A program made the position numbers and the translations under genes. From Schlegelella_A sp965246805 (GTDB lineage: Bacteria; Pseudomonadota; Gammaproteobacteria; Burkholderiales; Burkholderiaceae_C), in contig CBDFFO010000008.1 in the NCBI GenBank assembly GCA_965246805.1, positions 108,052-172,051 on the forward strand: 64,000 nucleotides of DNA. The letters are read 5' to 3'. The stretch's first letter is position 1, and each line of letters starts with the position of its first letter. The notes beneath the pieces are model-generated. The model had not been told where the DNA came from. It made no database searches and worked only from the letters and a program-made list of their open reading frames with translations. Below, piece after piece: positions 43,873 to 52,512 of the stretch.

Positions 43873-45810
43873 TCATTTCTGGGCCATCGTGCGCAAGGGC
43901 ACGGGCTCGGCGACACTGGTCACCACGACGGCGGGTGCGGTGCCGAACCGGCGCTGGATCGAGACCTCGATGCCGGCCGCGTCGAAGCCGATCATCGCCA
44001 GCAACTTCGCCGGATCCCCGTGTTCGATGAACTCGTCGGGCAAGCCCAAGGCGAGCACCGGAACCTGGATCTGCGCCGCCGCGAGCGCTTCCATCACGGC
44101 GCTGCCGGCGCCGCCCATCAGGCAGCCTTCCTCGATCGTGACGAGTGCGTCGTGCGTGCCGGCGAGTTCGGCCACGAGCGCGGCATCGAGCGGCTTCACG
44201 AAGCGCATGTTGGCGACGGTGGCATCGAGCTTCTCGGCCGCGGCGAGGGCGGGGTACAGCAAGGTGCCGAACGCGAGGATCGCGACGCGCGGTCCACCGG
44301 TGCCGATGGCACGCGCGACCTTGCGGCGGATCTCGCCCTTGCCGAACGGCAGCTCGGTCATGGCCTGCTGCACCTCGACGCCGGCGCCGCTGCCGCGCGG
44401 GTAGCGCACGGCGCTCGGACCGTTTTGAAGGAACGCGGTGTAGAGCGCTTGCCGACACTCGTTCTCGTCGGCCGGCGTGAGCACGCTCATGTTTGGGATG
44501 CAGCGCAGGAAGGCGATGTCGTAGGCGCCCGCGTGGGTGGGGCCATCGGCGCCGACGAGGCCGCCGCGATCGAGCGCGAAGACGACCGGCAGGTTCTGGA
44601 TCGCGACATCATGGATCAGCTGGTCGTAGCCGCGCTGCAGGAAGGTCGAGTAGATCGCGACGACCGGCTTCAGGCCCTCGGTCGCGAGGCCCGCCGCGAA
44701 CGTGACCGCATGTTGTTCGGCGATGCCGACATCGTGATACCGCTTCGGAAACCGGCGCTCAAACTCGACCAGGCCCGAGCCTTCGCGCATCGCCGGCGTG
44801 ATGCCGATCACGCGATCGTCGCGCGCGGCCATGTCGCAGAGCCAGGCGCCGAACACCTGCGTGAAGGTGAGCTTGGCCGGCGTCTTCGACGCGACCAGCC
44901 CGACCGCGGGATTGAATTTGCCGGGCCCGTGATAGAGCACCGGGTCGGCCTCGGCGAGCTTGTAGCCGTAGCCCTTTTTCGTCACCACGTGGAGGAACTG
45001 CGGGCCCTTCAGGCTGCGCAGGTTCTCGAGCGTCGGGATCAGCGAATCGAGGTCGTGGCCATCGATCGGGCCGACGTAGTTGAAGCCGAACTCCTCGAAA
45101 ATGGTGCCCGGCACGACCATGCCCTTGGCGTGTTCCTCGAGCCTGCGCGCCAGTTCGAACAGCGGCGGTGCGTTGCGCAGCACGGTCTTCGCGGTGTCGC
45201 GCGCGGTCGCATAGAACTTGCCGCTCATCAAGCGGGCGAGGTAGCGGTTCAGCGCGCCGACCGGCGGCGAGATCGACATGTCGTTGTCGTTCAGCACGAC
45301 CAGCATGTCGGCCTGCGAGACGCCGCCGTTGTTGAGCGCCTCGAACGCCATGCCGGCGCTCATCGCGCCGTCGCCGATGATCGCGACGGCCTTGCGCTGC
45401 TCGCCCTTCACGCGTGCGGCCACGGCCATGCCGAGCGCCGCCGAGATCGAGGTCGACGAGTGCGCGGTGCCGAAGGTGTCGTACTCGCTTTCGTCACGCC
45501 GAGGAAAGCCCGAGATGCCGCCGAGCTGGCGCAGCGTGCCCATCCGCTCGCGGCGGCCGGTTAGCACCTTGTGCGGATAGGTCTGATGGCCCACGTCCCA
45601 CACCAGGCGGTCGTGCGGCGTGTTGAACACGTGGTGCAACGCGATCGTCAGTTCCACCGTGCCGAGGTTCGACGACAGGTGCCCGCCGGTCTGTGCCACG
45701 CTCTGCAGGATGAAGTCGCGCACTTCGGCCGCGAGTTGCTTCAATTCGAGACGCGAGAGCCGGCGCACGTCGGCCGGGCTTGCGATGCTTTCGAGCAGGA
45801 GGTGTTTCAT
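43873..45810 (-). CDS. dxs: 1-deoxy-D-xylulose-5-phosphate synthase
   Basis: Dxs makes the first intermediate of the methylerythritol phosphate isoprenoid route from pyruvate and glyceraldehyde 3-phosphate using thiamine diphosphate. The 645-residue product has the diphosphate-binding stretch IGDGAMSAGMAFEALNNGG near residue 150 and VLNDNDMSIS near 175. The pyrimidine-domain sequence DVGIAEQHAVTFAAGLA lies near 370, and the C-terminal transketolase domain has VRYPRGSGAG. Length is normal. It follows ispA by seven bases in the xseB-ispA-dxs operon. Confidence 0.97.
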   Translation of the reverse strand: MKHLLLESIASPADVRRLSRLELKQLAAEVRDFILQSVAQTGGHLSSNLGTVELTIALHHVFNTPHDRLVWDVGHQTYPHKVLTGRRERMGTLRQLGGISGFPRRDESEYDTFGTAHSSTSISAALGMAVAARVKGEQRKAVAIIGDGAMSAGMAFEALNNGGVSQADMLVVLNDNDMSISPPVGALNRYLARLMSGKFYATARDTAKTVLRNAPPLFELARRLEEHAKGMVVPGTIFEEFGFNYVGPIDGHDLDSLIPTLENLRSLKGPQFLHVVTKKGYGYKLAEADPVLYHGPGKFNPAVGLVASKTPAKLTFTQVFGAWLCDMAARDDRVIGITPAMREGSGLVEFERRFPKRYHDVGIAEQHAVTFAAGLATEGLKPVVAIYSTFLQRGYDQLIHDVAIQNLPVVFALDRGGLVGADGPTHAGAYDIAFLRCIPNMSVLTPADENECRQALYTAFLQNGPSAVRYPRGSGAGVEVQQAMTELPFGKGEIRRKVARAIGTGGPRVAILAFGTLLYPALAAAEKLDATVANMRFVKPLDAALVAELAGTHDALVTIEEGCLMGGAGSAVMEALAAAQIQVPVLALGLPDEFIEHGDPAKLLAMIGFDAAGIEVSIQRRFGTAPAVVVTSVAEPVPLRTMAQK

Positions 45811-45817
45811 CGTCGCT

Positions 45818-46720
45818 TCACCAGTCGCGTTCCACCACGCGGTCGGCGAGCCAGCGCAGGCAGCCGGCGTCGGCGAGCGTGCTGCGCTCGAGCGCGGTCT
45901 GCGCCTTGCAGCGCAAGTCGTGCGCGTGCCGGCGTGCGGCGTCGAGGCCGAGCACGCTCACGTAGGTGGGCTTGTTGTTGTCGAGGTCCTTGCCGGCGGT
46001 TTTGCCGAGCATGGAAGAGTCTTGCGTCACGTCGAGGATGTCGTCGACGACCTGGAACGCGAGGCCGACCGCGTCACCGTAGTCGCCGAGGGCGGCCCAT
46101 TGCGGCGGCGTGGCGTTGCCGCACGCGGCACCCATCAGCACACTCGCCTGCAGCAGCGCGCCGGTCTTGCGGTGATGCATGTCGCGCAAGGTCTGTTCGC
46201 CGAGCGGCGCGCCGATGCTCGCGAGGTCGATGGCCTGCCCACCGGCCATGCCGGCGTGGCCGGCCGAGCGCGCGAGCAAGCCGCAGAGGCGCGCCTGCAA
46301 CGCGGGTGGCACGCCTTTCTCCCGAGACATGTCGTCGGGCGTGAGCACCTCGAACGCCAGCGCCTGCATCGCATCGCCGGCGAGCATCGCCTGCGCTTCG
46401 CCGAAGCGCACGTGCACCGTCGCCTTGCCGCGCCGGAGCACGTCGTCGTCCATGCAGGGCAGGTCGTCGTGCACCAGCGAATACGCGTGGATCAATTCGA
46501 CCGCGCAGGCCGCACGCATCGCGGCATGGTGCAGGCCATCGACCGCCTGTGCGGCCGCAAGCGCGAGCAACGGCCGCAAACGTTTGCCGCCATCGAGCAC
46601 GCCATATCGCATCGCCGTGCCGAGGGCGGCCGGCGCATCGGTCGGCACCCACGCTTCCAGCGCCCGCTCGACCGCCTCGATCTCGACGCGGGCCCAGACT
46701 TCGTGGTCGACGGCGATCAT
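45818..46720 (-). CDS. ispA: Geranyl/farnesyl diphosphate synthase IspA
   Basis: IspA condenses C5 units into farnesyl diphosphate. The 300-residue product starts at ATG 46720, overlapping the xseB stop (ATGA). The first aspartate-rich motif is LVHDDLPCMDDDVLRRGK near residue 85, with GGKRLRPLL near 46. The second is AFQVVDDILDVTQD near 225. The two-residue insertion in the first motif (DDxxxxD) marks the short-chain bacterial type. A much longer upstream open frame overlaps xseB and is not real. Confidence 0.96.
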   Translation of the reverse strand: MIAVDHEVWARVEIEAVERALEAWVPTDAPAALGTAMRYGVLDGGKRLRPLLALAAAQAVDGLHHAAMRAACAVELIHAYSLVHDDLPCMDDDVLRRGKATVHVRFGEAQAMLAGDAMQALAFEVLTPDDMSREKGVPPALQARLCGLLARSAGHAGMAGGQAIDLASIGAPLGEQTLRDMHHRKTGALLQASVLMGAACGNATPPQWAALGDYGDAVGLAFQVVDDILDVTQDSSMLGKTAGKDLDNNKPTYVSVLGLDAARRHAHDLRCKAQTALERSTLADAGCLRWLADRVVERDW

Positions 46721-46983
46721 GCGGTCGGCCAAGCCTTGAGCTGGCCGTCTTCCAGCACCTTCACCTGTTGCTCGACGGCCTCGAGCTTGCCGCGACAGAA
46801 CGCCAGCAACTCGGCGCCGCGCTTGTAGCCGGTGAGCAAGGCATCGAGCGCCATCTTGCCGCCTTCCATGCCGGCCACCAACGCATCGAGCTCGACCAGC
46901 GCTTCCTCGTAGGTCGCCGGCAGCGCCGCCGAGGCAGGGGCTGCCGTTGACGTCGGCGCCGATGAAGGAGAGGTAGGGGCCAT
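46717..46983 (-). CDS. xseB: Exodeoxyribonuclease VII small subunit
   Basis: XseB is the small subunit of exonuclease VII. The 88-residue product starts at ATG 46983 (MAPTSPSSAPTSTAAP). After about 25 Ala/Pro/Ser residues the family core appears: YEEALVELDALVAGMEGGKM, then ALDALLTGYKRGAELLAFCR and LEAVEQQVKVLEDG. It is coupled to ispA by overlap, as in many proteobacteria. An in-frame extension to 47277 lacks similarity. Confidence 0.94.
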   Translation of the reverse strand: MAPTSPSSAPTSTAAPASAALPATYEEALVELDALVAGMEGGKMALDALLTGYKRGAELLAFCRGKLEAVEQQVKVLEDGQLKAWPTA

Positions 46984-46999
46984 CGCGAGCAAAGGCCGA

Positions 47000-47005
47000 A
47001 TTGTA
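47000..47005 (-). promoter_or_regulatory. -10-like element of xseB-ispA-dxs
   Basis: TACAAT on the minus strand ends 17 bases before the xseB ATG, giving a leader of about 10 bases. The -35 region is not recognisable. Confidence 0.35.
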
Positions 47006-47145
47006 GTCAGCGCGATCGGCGGCCCCCGAGGCAGCCGGCCTGGCTTCACACAGCGCCATCGCCGCTGGCGTGAAACGCGTCGTGCAGGGCGACACCCAGT
47101 GGCTCCCGAAGGCCCCTGTTCCCCGGGCATGGGCGACCGGGTCGC

Positions 47146-47151
47146 TACAAT
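47146..47151 (+). promoter_or_regulatory. -10-like element before the Rieske gene
   Basis: GCTACAATCGAG at 47144-47155 contains TACAAT and matches the form found before other genes here, but it lies about 125 bases before the ATG, so a normal leader is expected. Confidence 0.3.
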
Positions 47152-47275
47152 CGAGCCTCCGGAACACGGCCGACCCATCGGAGCCGGACGCGGAAGCTGC
47201 CAGCAGCCTCGCGCCTTCGCGGCATGCGCCGCGCTCCCTGCCATCGCTGAACGCTTTTCCGGAGACTTCGGGACC

Positions 47276-48397
47276 ATGTCCGACCTGCGCGTGACGCGCG
47301 AATTGCTCGAACGCAGCCATTCGCAGCTCGCTGTCGCCGATTACTTCGACGCGACACTTTTCGAGCGCGAACGGACCGAGCTCTTCGCGAAGGCGCCGCT
47401 CTACGTCGGCCACGAACTCTCAGTGCCCGAGGTGGGCGACTTCCAGACCCTGGCGCAGGAAGGCGAGGGTCGCGCATTGGTGCGCACGCCCGCCGGCGTG
47501 CAGCTCCTTTCGAACGTGTGCCGGCATCGCCAGGCCGTGATGCTGCGCGGCCGCGGCAACACGCAGGCGAACATCGTGTGCCCGTTGCACCGTTGGACCT
47601 ACGACCTGCAGGGAGAGCTGGTCGGCGCACCGCATTTTGCCGACGACCCTTGCCTGAACCTCAACAACTACCCGGTTCAGCGCTGGAACGGCATGGTGTT
47701 CGATTCGCCACGAGGCCAGGCCAGCCACGGCCGTCAGGTCGCGAGCGAACTCGCGCACATCGGGCCGATCGCCGACCTCGATTTTTCCGGCTATGTGTTC
47801 CACAGCCGCCACCTGCACGAGTGCGCGTACAACTGGAAGACCTTCATCGAGGTCTACCTCGAGGACTACCACGTCGCGCCGTTCCACCCGGGCCTCGGCC
47901 AGTTCGTGACCTGCGAAGACCTGCGCTGGGAGTTCGGCGCGCACCATTCGGTTCAGACCGTGGGCGCGAAGAACGAACTCGCGAAGGCCGGCTCGCCGGC
48001 GTATCGCAAGTGGCACGACGCGGTGCTCGCGTTCAATGGCGGCGTGGCCCCGAAGCACGGCGCGATCTGGCTCACCTACTACCCCGGCGTGATGGTCGAG
48101 TGGTACCCGCACGTGCTGGTCGTGAGCACGCTGGTGCCGCAGGGGCCGCAGAAGACGTTGAACGTCGTCGAGTTCTTCTACCCCGAAGAGATCGTCGCCT
48201 TCGAGCCCGAGTTCATCGAGGCCGAGCAGGCCGCGTATTGGGAAACCTGCACCGAAGACGACGAGATTGCCCTGCGCATGGACGCCGGTCGGCGCGCCCT
48301 TTTTGAGCGCGGCGACAACGAGGTCGGCCCGTACCAGAGCCCGATGGAAGACGGCATGCAGCAATTCCACGAGTGGTATCGCCGCACGATGCGGTAG
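47276..48397 (+). CDS. Rieske [2Fe-2S] ring-hydroxylating oxygenase alpha-type subunit
   Basis: The 373-residue product starts at ATG 47276 with GGAG upstream. The Rieske cluster ligands are C-x-H in SNVCRHRQAVML near residue 80 and C-x-x-H in IVCPLHRWTYD near 101. The mononuclear iron site is in the motif EVYLEDYHVAPFHPGL near 200 (two His, one Asp expected further on). This is the fold of aromatic-ring or choline monooxygenase-type oxygenases. No reductase or ferredoxin gene is nearby, so partner and substrate are unknown. Confidence 0.9.
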   Translation: MSDLRVTRELLERSHSQLAVADYFDATLFERERTELFAKAPLYVGHELSVPEVGDFQTLAQEGEGRALVRTPAGVQLLSNVCRHRQAVMLRGRGNTQANIVCPLHRWTYDLQGELVGAPHFADDPCLNLNNYPVQRWNGMVFDSPRGQASHGRQVASELAHIGPIADLDFSGYVFHSRHLHECAYNWKTFIEVYLEDYHVAPFHPGLGQFVTCEDLRWEFGAHHSVQTVGAKNELAKAGSPAYRKWHDAVLAFNGGVAPKHGAIWLTYYPGVMVEWYPHVLVVSTLVPQGPQKTLNVVEFFYPEEIVAFEPEFIEAEQAAYWETCTEDDEIALRMDAGRRALFERGDNEVGPYQSPMEDGMQQFHEWYRRTMR

Positions 48398-48447
48398 CGA
48401 TCCGGCCCGCACCCCCAGCTCGCGCCCCCGCGCCCGTACTGAAAGCC

Positions 48448-49332
48448 ATGCCTGCATCGAACGTGACCACGCTGATTTCCGTCGACCGCCTGAAGGCCCT
48501 GCTCGCCGGCAGCGTCGCACCGGTCGTCCTCGATGCGAGCTTCGACCTCGCCGATGCCGAAGCCGGCGGCCGCGCGTTCGCCGCAGCGCACATCCCGGCT
48601 TCGCATCACGTGCACCTAGACATCGATCTCGCCGGCGCGAAGACGGGAAGAAACGGCCGCCATCCGATACCCGATCGCGCCGCGTTTCGCGCACGGGTCG
48701 GAGGCCTGGGCATCGGCCCCGAAACGTCGGTCGTTGCGCTCGACGCGCAGGGCGGCGTCTATGCGTCTCGCGTCTGGTGGCTGCTGCGCTGGCTCGGGCA
48801 CGAGAAGGTCGCGGTGCTGGATGGGGGCCTGCAGGCGTGGCAGGCCTCGGGCGGCGCGCTCGTGGCAGGCGACACACCGGCATTGAAGCCCACATCAACA
48901 TCGACCCCCTACCCCGAACGCGCTGCCCTCGAACGCGTGCTGACGGCCGATGACGTGGCCTCGGGCCTCGGCCGCGTCCGCCTCATCGACGCGCGCGCCG
49001 CCGAACGGTTCCGCGGTGACGTCGAACCGCTCGATGCGAAGGCCGGCCATATCCCGGGCGCGACCCATCGGTTCTGGAAAGACAACCTGCAGGCCGACGG
49101 TCGATGGAAAGACGCGGCAGCCCTGAGGGTCGAGTACACGGCGTTGCTGGGCCGGGCAGACGAGGTCGCGAGCCACGCCGCAGCCGCTGTCCACCAGTGC
49201 GGCTCAGGCGTCACCGCCTGCCACAACCTGCTCGCCATGGCGCACGCGGGTCTGGTCGGTTCCGGGCTTTACGCCGGCTCGTGGAGCGAGTGGTCGGCCG
49301 ACCCGGCACGGCCGGTCGCGCGCTCGTCGTGA
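48448..49332 (+). CDS. sseA: Rhodanese-type sulfurtransferase SseA
   Basis: This is a tandem-rhodanese enzyme, probably 3-mercaptopyruvate or thiosulfate sulfurtransferase. The 294-residue product starts at ATG 48448. The inactive N-terminal domain includes HIPASHHVHLDIDLAG near residue 50. The C-terminal domain carries the catalytic loop with Cys in VHQCGSGVTACHN near residue 250. The CGSGVTA form is typical of mercaptopyruvate sulfurtransferases. It follows the Rieske gene by 50 bases on the same strand. Confidence 0.92.
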   Translation: MPASNVTTLISVDRLKALLAGSVAPVVLDASFDLADAEAGGRAFAAAHIPASHHVHLDIDLAGAKTGRNGRHPIPDRAAFRARVGGLGIGPETSVVALDAQGGVYASRVWWLLRWLGHEKVAVLDGGLQAWQASGGALVAGDTPALKPTSTSTPYPERAALERVLTADDVASGLGRVRLIDARAAERFRGDVEPLDAKAGHIPGATHRFWKDNLQADGRWKDAAALRVEYTALLGRADEVASHAAAAVHQCGSGVTACHNLLAMAHAGLVGSGLYAGSWSEWSADPARPVARSS

Positions 49333-49449
49333 ACGTCGGCGCCTGGTCACGACGGCAACCGGCCGAGGTGAGCGCCGAGCCGCCGATGGGCCGCACGCGA
49401 ATCAAGTAGATTCGATGCCCGGTCAGCGAACCACCCTCGGAGGCCTTCC

Positions 49450-49884
49450 ATGTACCGACGCATCCTCGTTCCCACCGACGGCTCCGAGATCACCGCCAAG
49501 ACCGTCGACACGGCTGTGGCGCTCGCGAAGGCGCTGGGCGCCGAGATCTTCACGATTGGCGTGAAGGAGCAGTTCCCTTACGGCGCCGCCGCCGACATCC
49601 AACCCGCGCCACCGCAATCGTTCTACGACGATCAGGAGCGCGTCGCGGTCTCGCATGTGCGCGACGTGGTGGCCGCGTGTGCCGCAGCCGGCGTGGTGTG
49701 CCATGCCGCGACCGTCGACGCGATGACGCCGTGGGAGGCGATCCTCGAACACGCCACCGCAAACGCATGCGACCTGCTCGTGATGGGCTCGCATGGCCGC
49801 AGCGGCTTCGCCGCGTTCCTGCTCGGCAGCGAAACGCGCGACGTGCTCTCGCACACGACGCTGCCGGTGTTGGTCGTTCGCTGA
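49450..49884 (+). CDS. uspA: Universal stress protein UspA family
   Basis: This is a 144-residue single-domain Usp protein. It begins MYRRILVPTDGSEITAKTVD and ends near the ATP-binding motif VMGSHGRSGFAAFLLGSETR, then the last strand LPVLVVR. The G-2x-G-9x-G(S/T) pattern is present, so ATP binding is likely. It has GGAGG about seven bases before the ATG and probably its own transcript. A tandem repeat lies just after the stop. Confidence 0.93.
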   Translation: MYRRILVPTDGSEITAKTVDTAVALAKALGAEIFTIGVKEQFPYGAAADIQPAPPQSFYDDQERVAVSHVRDVVAACAAAGVVCHAATVDAMTPWEAILEHATANACDLLVMGSHGRSGFAAFLLGSETRDVLSHTTLPVLVVR

Positions 49885-49891
49885 TCGACGC

Positions 49892-49970
49892 CGCGCGCGG
49901 TCGGCGCGGTCGGCGCGGTCGGCGCGGTCGGCGCGGTCGGCGCGGTCAGCACGATCAGCGCGGTCAGCGC
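49892..49970. repeat. Tandem 9-bp repeat between uspA and the ZIP gene
   Basis: Five perfect copies of cggcgcggt (49902-49946) are flanked by one shortened copy on the left. On the right are two variant copies (cagcacgat, cagcgcggt), with a last partial copy covering the ZIP stop codon. It lies between two convergent genes. Confidence 0.9.
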
Positions 49971-50734
49971 AACTGGCTCACTGCCACCACGACGATCAGC
50001 AGGCCGGCGCCCAGCCACGCGAGCTGGGCGACCGTCTCGCTGAGCGAGAGTCGGTGCTGCAGCTGCGGGATCAGGTCGGCCACCGCCACGTAGATGAAGC
50101 TGCTCGACGCGATCACGAGCAGATAGGGGAACAGCGACTGCCACGGCCCGACGACGAAGTAGCCGACGACACCGCCCACCACCGCGGCCATGCCCGACAA
50201 CAGGTTGTAGAACAACGCTTTCTTCCTCGTGAAGCCGGCGTTCAACAGCACGATGTAGTCGCCGACCTCCTGCGGAATCTCGTGCGCGATGATCGCTAGC
50301 GACGTCACGGTGCCGAGGTGCACATCGGTCAGGAACGCGGCCGCGATGATGATGCCGTCGCAGAAGTTGTGAATGCTGTCGCCCATCACGATGCTCCAGC
50401 CGCCGCGGCCAGCCTGGCGCGCGTCGAAGCCGTGGTGGTGGTGGTGCTCGTCGCCCTCGTGGTGGTGGCCGTGACGATAGAGCTCGGCCTTCTCGAGCAG
50501 GAAGAAGAACATCAGCCCCGCGAGCAGGGTGGCGAACAGACTCTGCGGGCTTGCCTTGCTCTCGAACGCCTCGGGCAGCACGTCGAGCAACGCGGTCGCG
50601 AGCAGCACGCCGGCCGACAGGCTCACCAGGTGGTGCACGATCTTCGACAGCACGCGCACCGTGAGGCTCGCGGCGATCACCACCGAAAGCGCGCCGCCGA
50701 TGAATGTGGCGGCGAGGATGTAGAGAAAGGTCAC
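49964..50734 (-). CDS. ZIP-family divalent metal transporter
   Basis: This membrane importer, likely for zinc or similar metals, has 256 residues with about eight predicted helices. The family motifs are in helices 4 and 5: MGDSIHNFCDGIIIAAAF near residue 120 and AIIAHEIPQEVGDYIVLL near 150, with the histidines and glutamates that form the binuclear metal site. The cytoplasmic loop is histidine-rich (GHHHEGDEHHHHHGFD near 88-103), typical for zinc sensing or delivery. The stop lies within a 9-bp tandem repeat array. Confidence 0.93.
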   Translation of the reverse strand: MTFLYILAATFIGGALSVVIAASLTVRVLSKIVHHLVSLSAGVLLATALLDVLPEAFESKASPQSLFATLLAGLMFFFLLEKAELYRHGHHHEGDEHHHHHGFDARQAGRGGWSIVMGDSIHNFCDGIIIAAAFLTDVHLGTVTSLAIIAHEIPQEVGDYIVLLNAGFTRKKALFYNLLSGMAAVVGGVVGYFVVGPWQSLFPYLLVIASSSFIYVAVADLIPQLQHRLSLSETVAQLAWLGAGLLIVVVAVSQLR

Positions 50735-50815
50735 CGGTCATTCTAGGAACGAAGTGAGAAGGGTCGCAGTGACGCACGCACGAACGAGCGCTGCCGCGTC
50801 GCGGCCGCGAGCCCC

Positions 50816-50821
50816 GACAAT
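50816..50821 (+). promoter_or_regulatory. -10-like element giving a leaderless ppx start
   Basis: GACAAT is followed by GCCGCG and then ATG 50828 at the seventh base after the hexamer. No ribosome-binding site precedes the ATG. Confidence 0.4.
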
Positions 50822-50827
50822 GCCGCG

Positions 50828-52366
50828 ATGGAACGCCGCAAGATGACTCCCGCCGCCGTGCCCGACGGCGTCTCACGCTTCCCAGGCCAGCTGGCCGCGA
50901 TCGACATCGGCTCGAACAGCTTCCGGCTCGAGATCGGCCAGATCATCCAGGAGCGCTACCGGCGCGTCGACTACCTGAAGGAGACCGTGCGCCTGGGCGC
51001 CGGCCTCGATCGCGACGGCATGCTCAACGAGGAAGCAGCGACGCGCGGACTCGCGTGCCTCGAACGCTTCGCGACACGGCTCGACGGCTATGAGCCCTCT
51101 CAGGTTCGCGCAGTGGCCACGCAAACCTTGCGCGAGGCGCGCAATCGCAACTTGTTCCTGCAACGCGCCACGGCCGTCCTCGGCTTGCCGATCGACGTGA
51201 TCTCGGGGCGTGAAGAGGCACGGCTGATCTTCGCCGGCGTGGCACGGCTGCAACCTTCGACGGTGCCGCGACTGGTCGTCGACATCGGCGGCCGTTCGAC
51301 CGAGATGATCGTCGGCCGCGGCACCGAGCCGCTGCGGGCCGAGTCGTTCTCGATCGGGAGCGTGAGCCTGTCGATGCGTTACTTCGCCGACGGCCGCTTC
51401 AGCGAAGCCGCGTTCCGCCAGGCGCAGGTCGCGGCCGGCGCCGAGCTCGAAGAAGCGCTGATGCCGTTCGCGCCGACCATGTGGCAGGAAGCGCTCGGCT
51501 CGTCGGGCACGGTGGGCGCGGTGTCGCAGTTGCTCGTCGCCAACCAGGTCAGCGATGGCCGCATCACGGCCGAAGGTTTGCGCTGGCTGATGGCGCGGTG
51601 CCTCGAGGCCGGTCGCGTCGATCGGCTGGCGCTGCCGGGCTTGAAGGAAGACCGCCGCGCGGTGATCGCGGGCGGCCTGTCGATTCTGTACACGCTCGCG
51701 GTGCAGTTCGGCATCGACGAGCTGGTGCCGGCGCGCGGTGCGCTGCGACAGGGCGTGATCTTCGACCTCGACGCGCGCCGCGCGGTCGAATCGCAGGTCG
51801 ACGGCAGGGACGCTCGCGACGGCTCGGTCGGCGAACTGCAGCGACGCTTTCGGGTCGATCGCGAACAGGCCAACCGCGTCGGTCGCATCGCGATGCGGCT
51901 CTATGCGGCGGTCGAGCCGAACGCCGATCGCGAAGCTCGCCACGAACTCCTGTGGGCGTCCGCGCTGCACGAAGCCGGCATGATGATCTCGCACCACGAT
52001 CACCATCGACACAGCGCCTACGTGCTCAGCCACGTCGATGCCTCGGGCTTCTCGCAGAGCCAGCTGCGCCGCATCGGCGATCTCGTGCTCGGCCAGCGCG
52101 GCGGCCTGAAAAAGCTCGACGCCGCGATGCAGCAGCCCGGCTTCGCGACGCAGGCCCTTTGCCTGCGGATCGCGGTGATCCTCTGCCACGCGCGCATCGA
52201 TGTCGACGTGCGCGATCTCGAGATTGGGACCGAAGGCCACGCCTGGCGCCTCGATGTGCCTCACGACTGGGCCGACGCGCATTTGCGCACCGTGCACCTG
52301 CTGCAGGAGGAAGCCCTCGCCTGGGCCCGCGGTGCGGCGTTCGGGTTCAGGCTCGCGACGGTTTGA
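50828..52366 (+). CDS. ppx: Exopolyphosphatase, Ppx/GppA family
   Basis: Ppx removes terminal phosphates from polyphosphate; GppA paralogues also act on pppGpp. The 512-residue product has the actin-like phosphate-1 motif AAIDIGSNSFRLEIGQ near residue 18, phosphate-2-type VVDIGGRSTEMIVGRG near 152 and ALGSSGTVGAVS near 222. A C-terminal HD-like helical domain (about 320-500) contains WASALHEAGMMISHHDHHRH. It is convergent with ppk1, so synthesis and breakdown genes for polyphosphate face each other. Confidence 0.94.
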   Translation: MERRKMTPAAVPDGVSRFPGQLAAIDIGSNSFRLEIGQIIQERYRRVDYLKETVRLGAGLDRDGMLNEEAATRGLACLERFATRLDGYEPSQVRAVATQTLREARNRNLFLQRATAVLGLPIDVISGREEARLIFAGVARLQPSTVPRLVVDIGGRSTEMIVGRGTEPLRAESFSIGSVSLSMRYFADGRFSEAAFRQAQVAAGAELEEALMPFAPTMWQEALGSSGTVGAVSQLLVANQVSDGRITAEGLRWLMARCLEAGRVDRLALPGLKEDRRAVIAGGLSILYTLAVQFGIDELVPARGALRQGVIFDLDARRAVESQVDGRDARDGSVGELQRRFRVDREQANRVGRIAMRLYAAVEPNADREARHELLWASALHEAGMMISHHDHHRHSAYVLSHVDASGFSQSQLRRIGDLVLGQRGGLKKLDAAMQQPGFATQALCLRIAVILCHARIDVDVRDLEIGTEGHAWRLDVPHDWADAHLRTVHLLQEEALAWARGAAFGFRLATV

Positions 52367-52512
52367 GCCGGCGACGCCGGATTAACGGCCGGAGAGCCCG
52401 CTTTCGAAACGCCGAACGGCATCTTGAACGCGCTGCGGATCGCCGCGGCACACATCCCGGCTTCAATCGCTTCCGCCAACGCCGGGCGCGTCGTCAAAAG
52501 AAGGTGTGGCCG

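Noticed and set aside
42868..45564. Open frame of about 900 codons on the plus strand opposite folE2 and dxs
   Set aside because: It has the same shadow composition (Arg/His/Asp/Gly-rich) and covers two well-identified minus-strand enzymes.
49892..49970. CRISPR-like array
   Set aside because: Units are 9 bases, contiguous and without spacers, so this is a simple tandem repeat.
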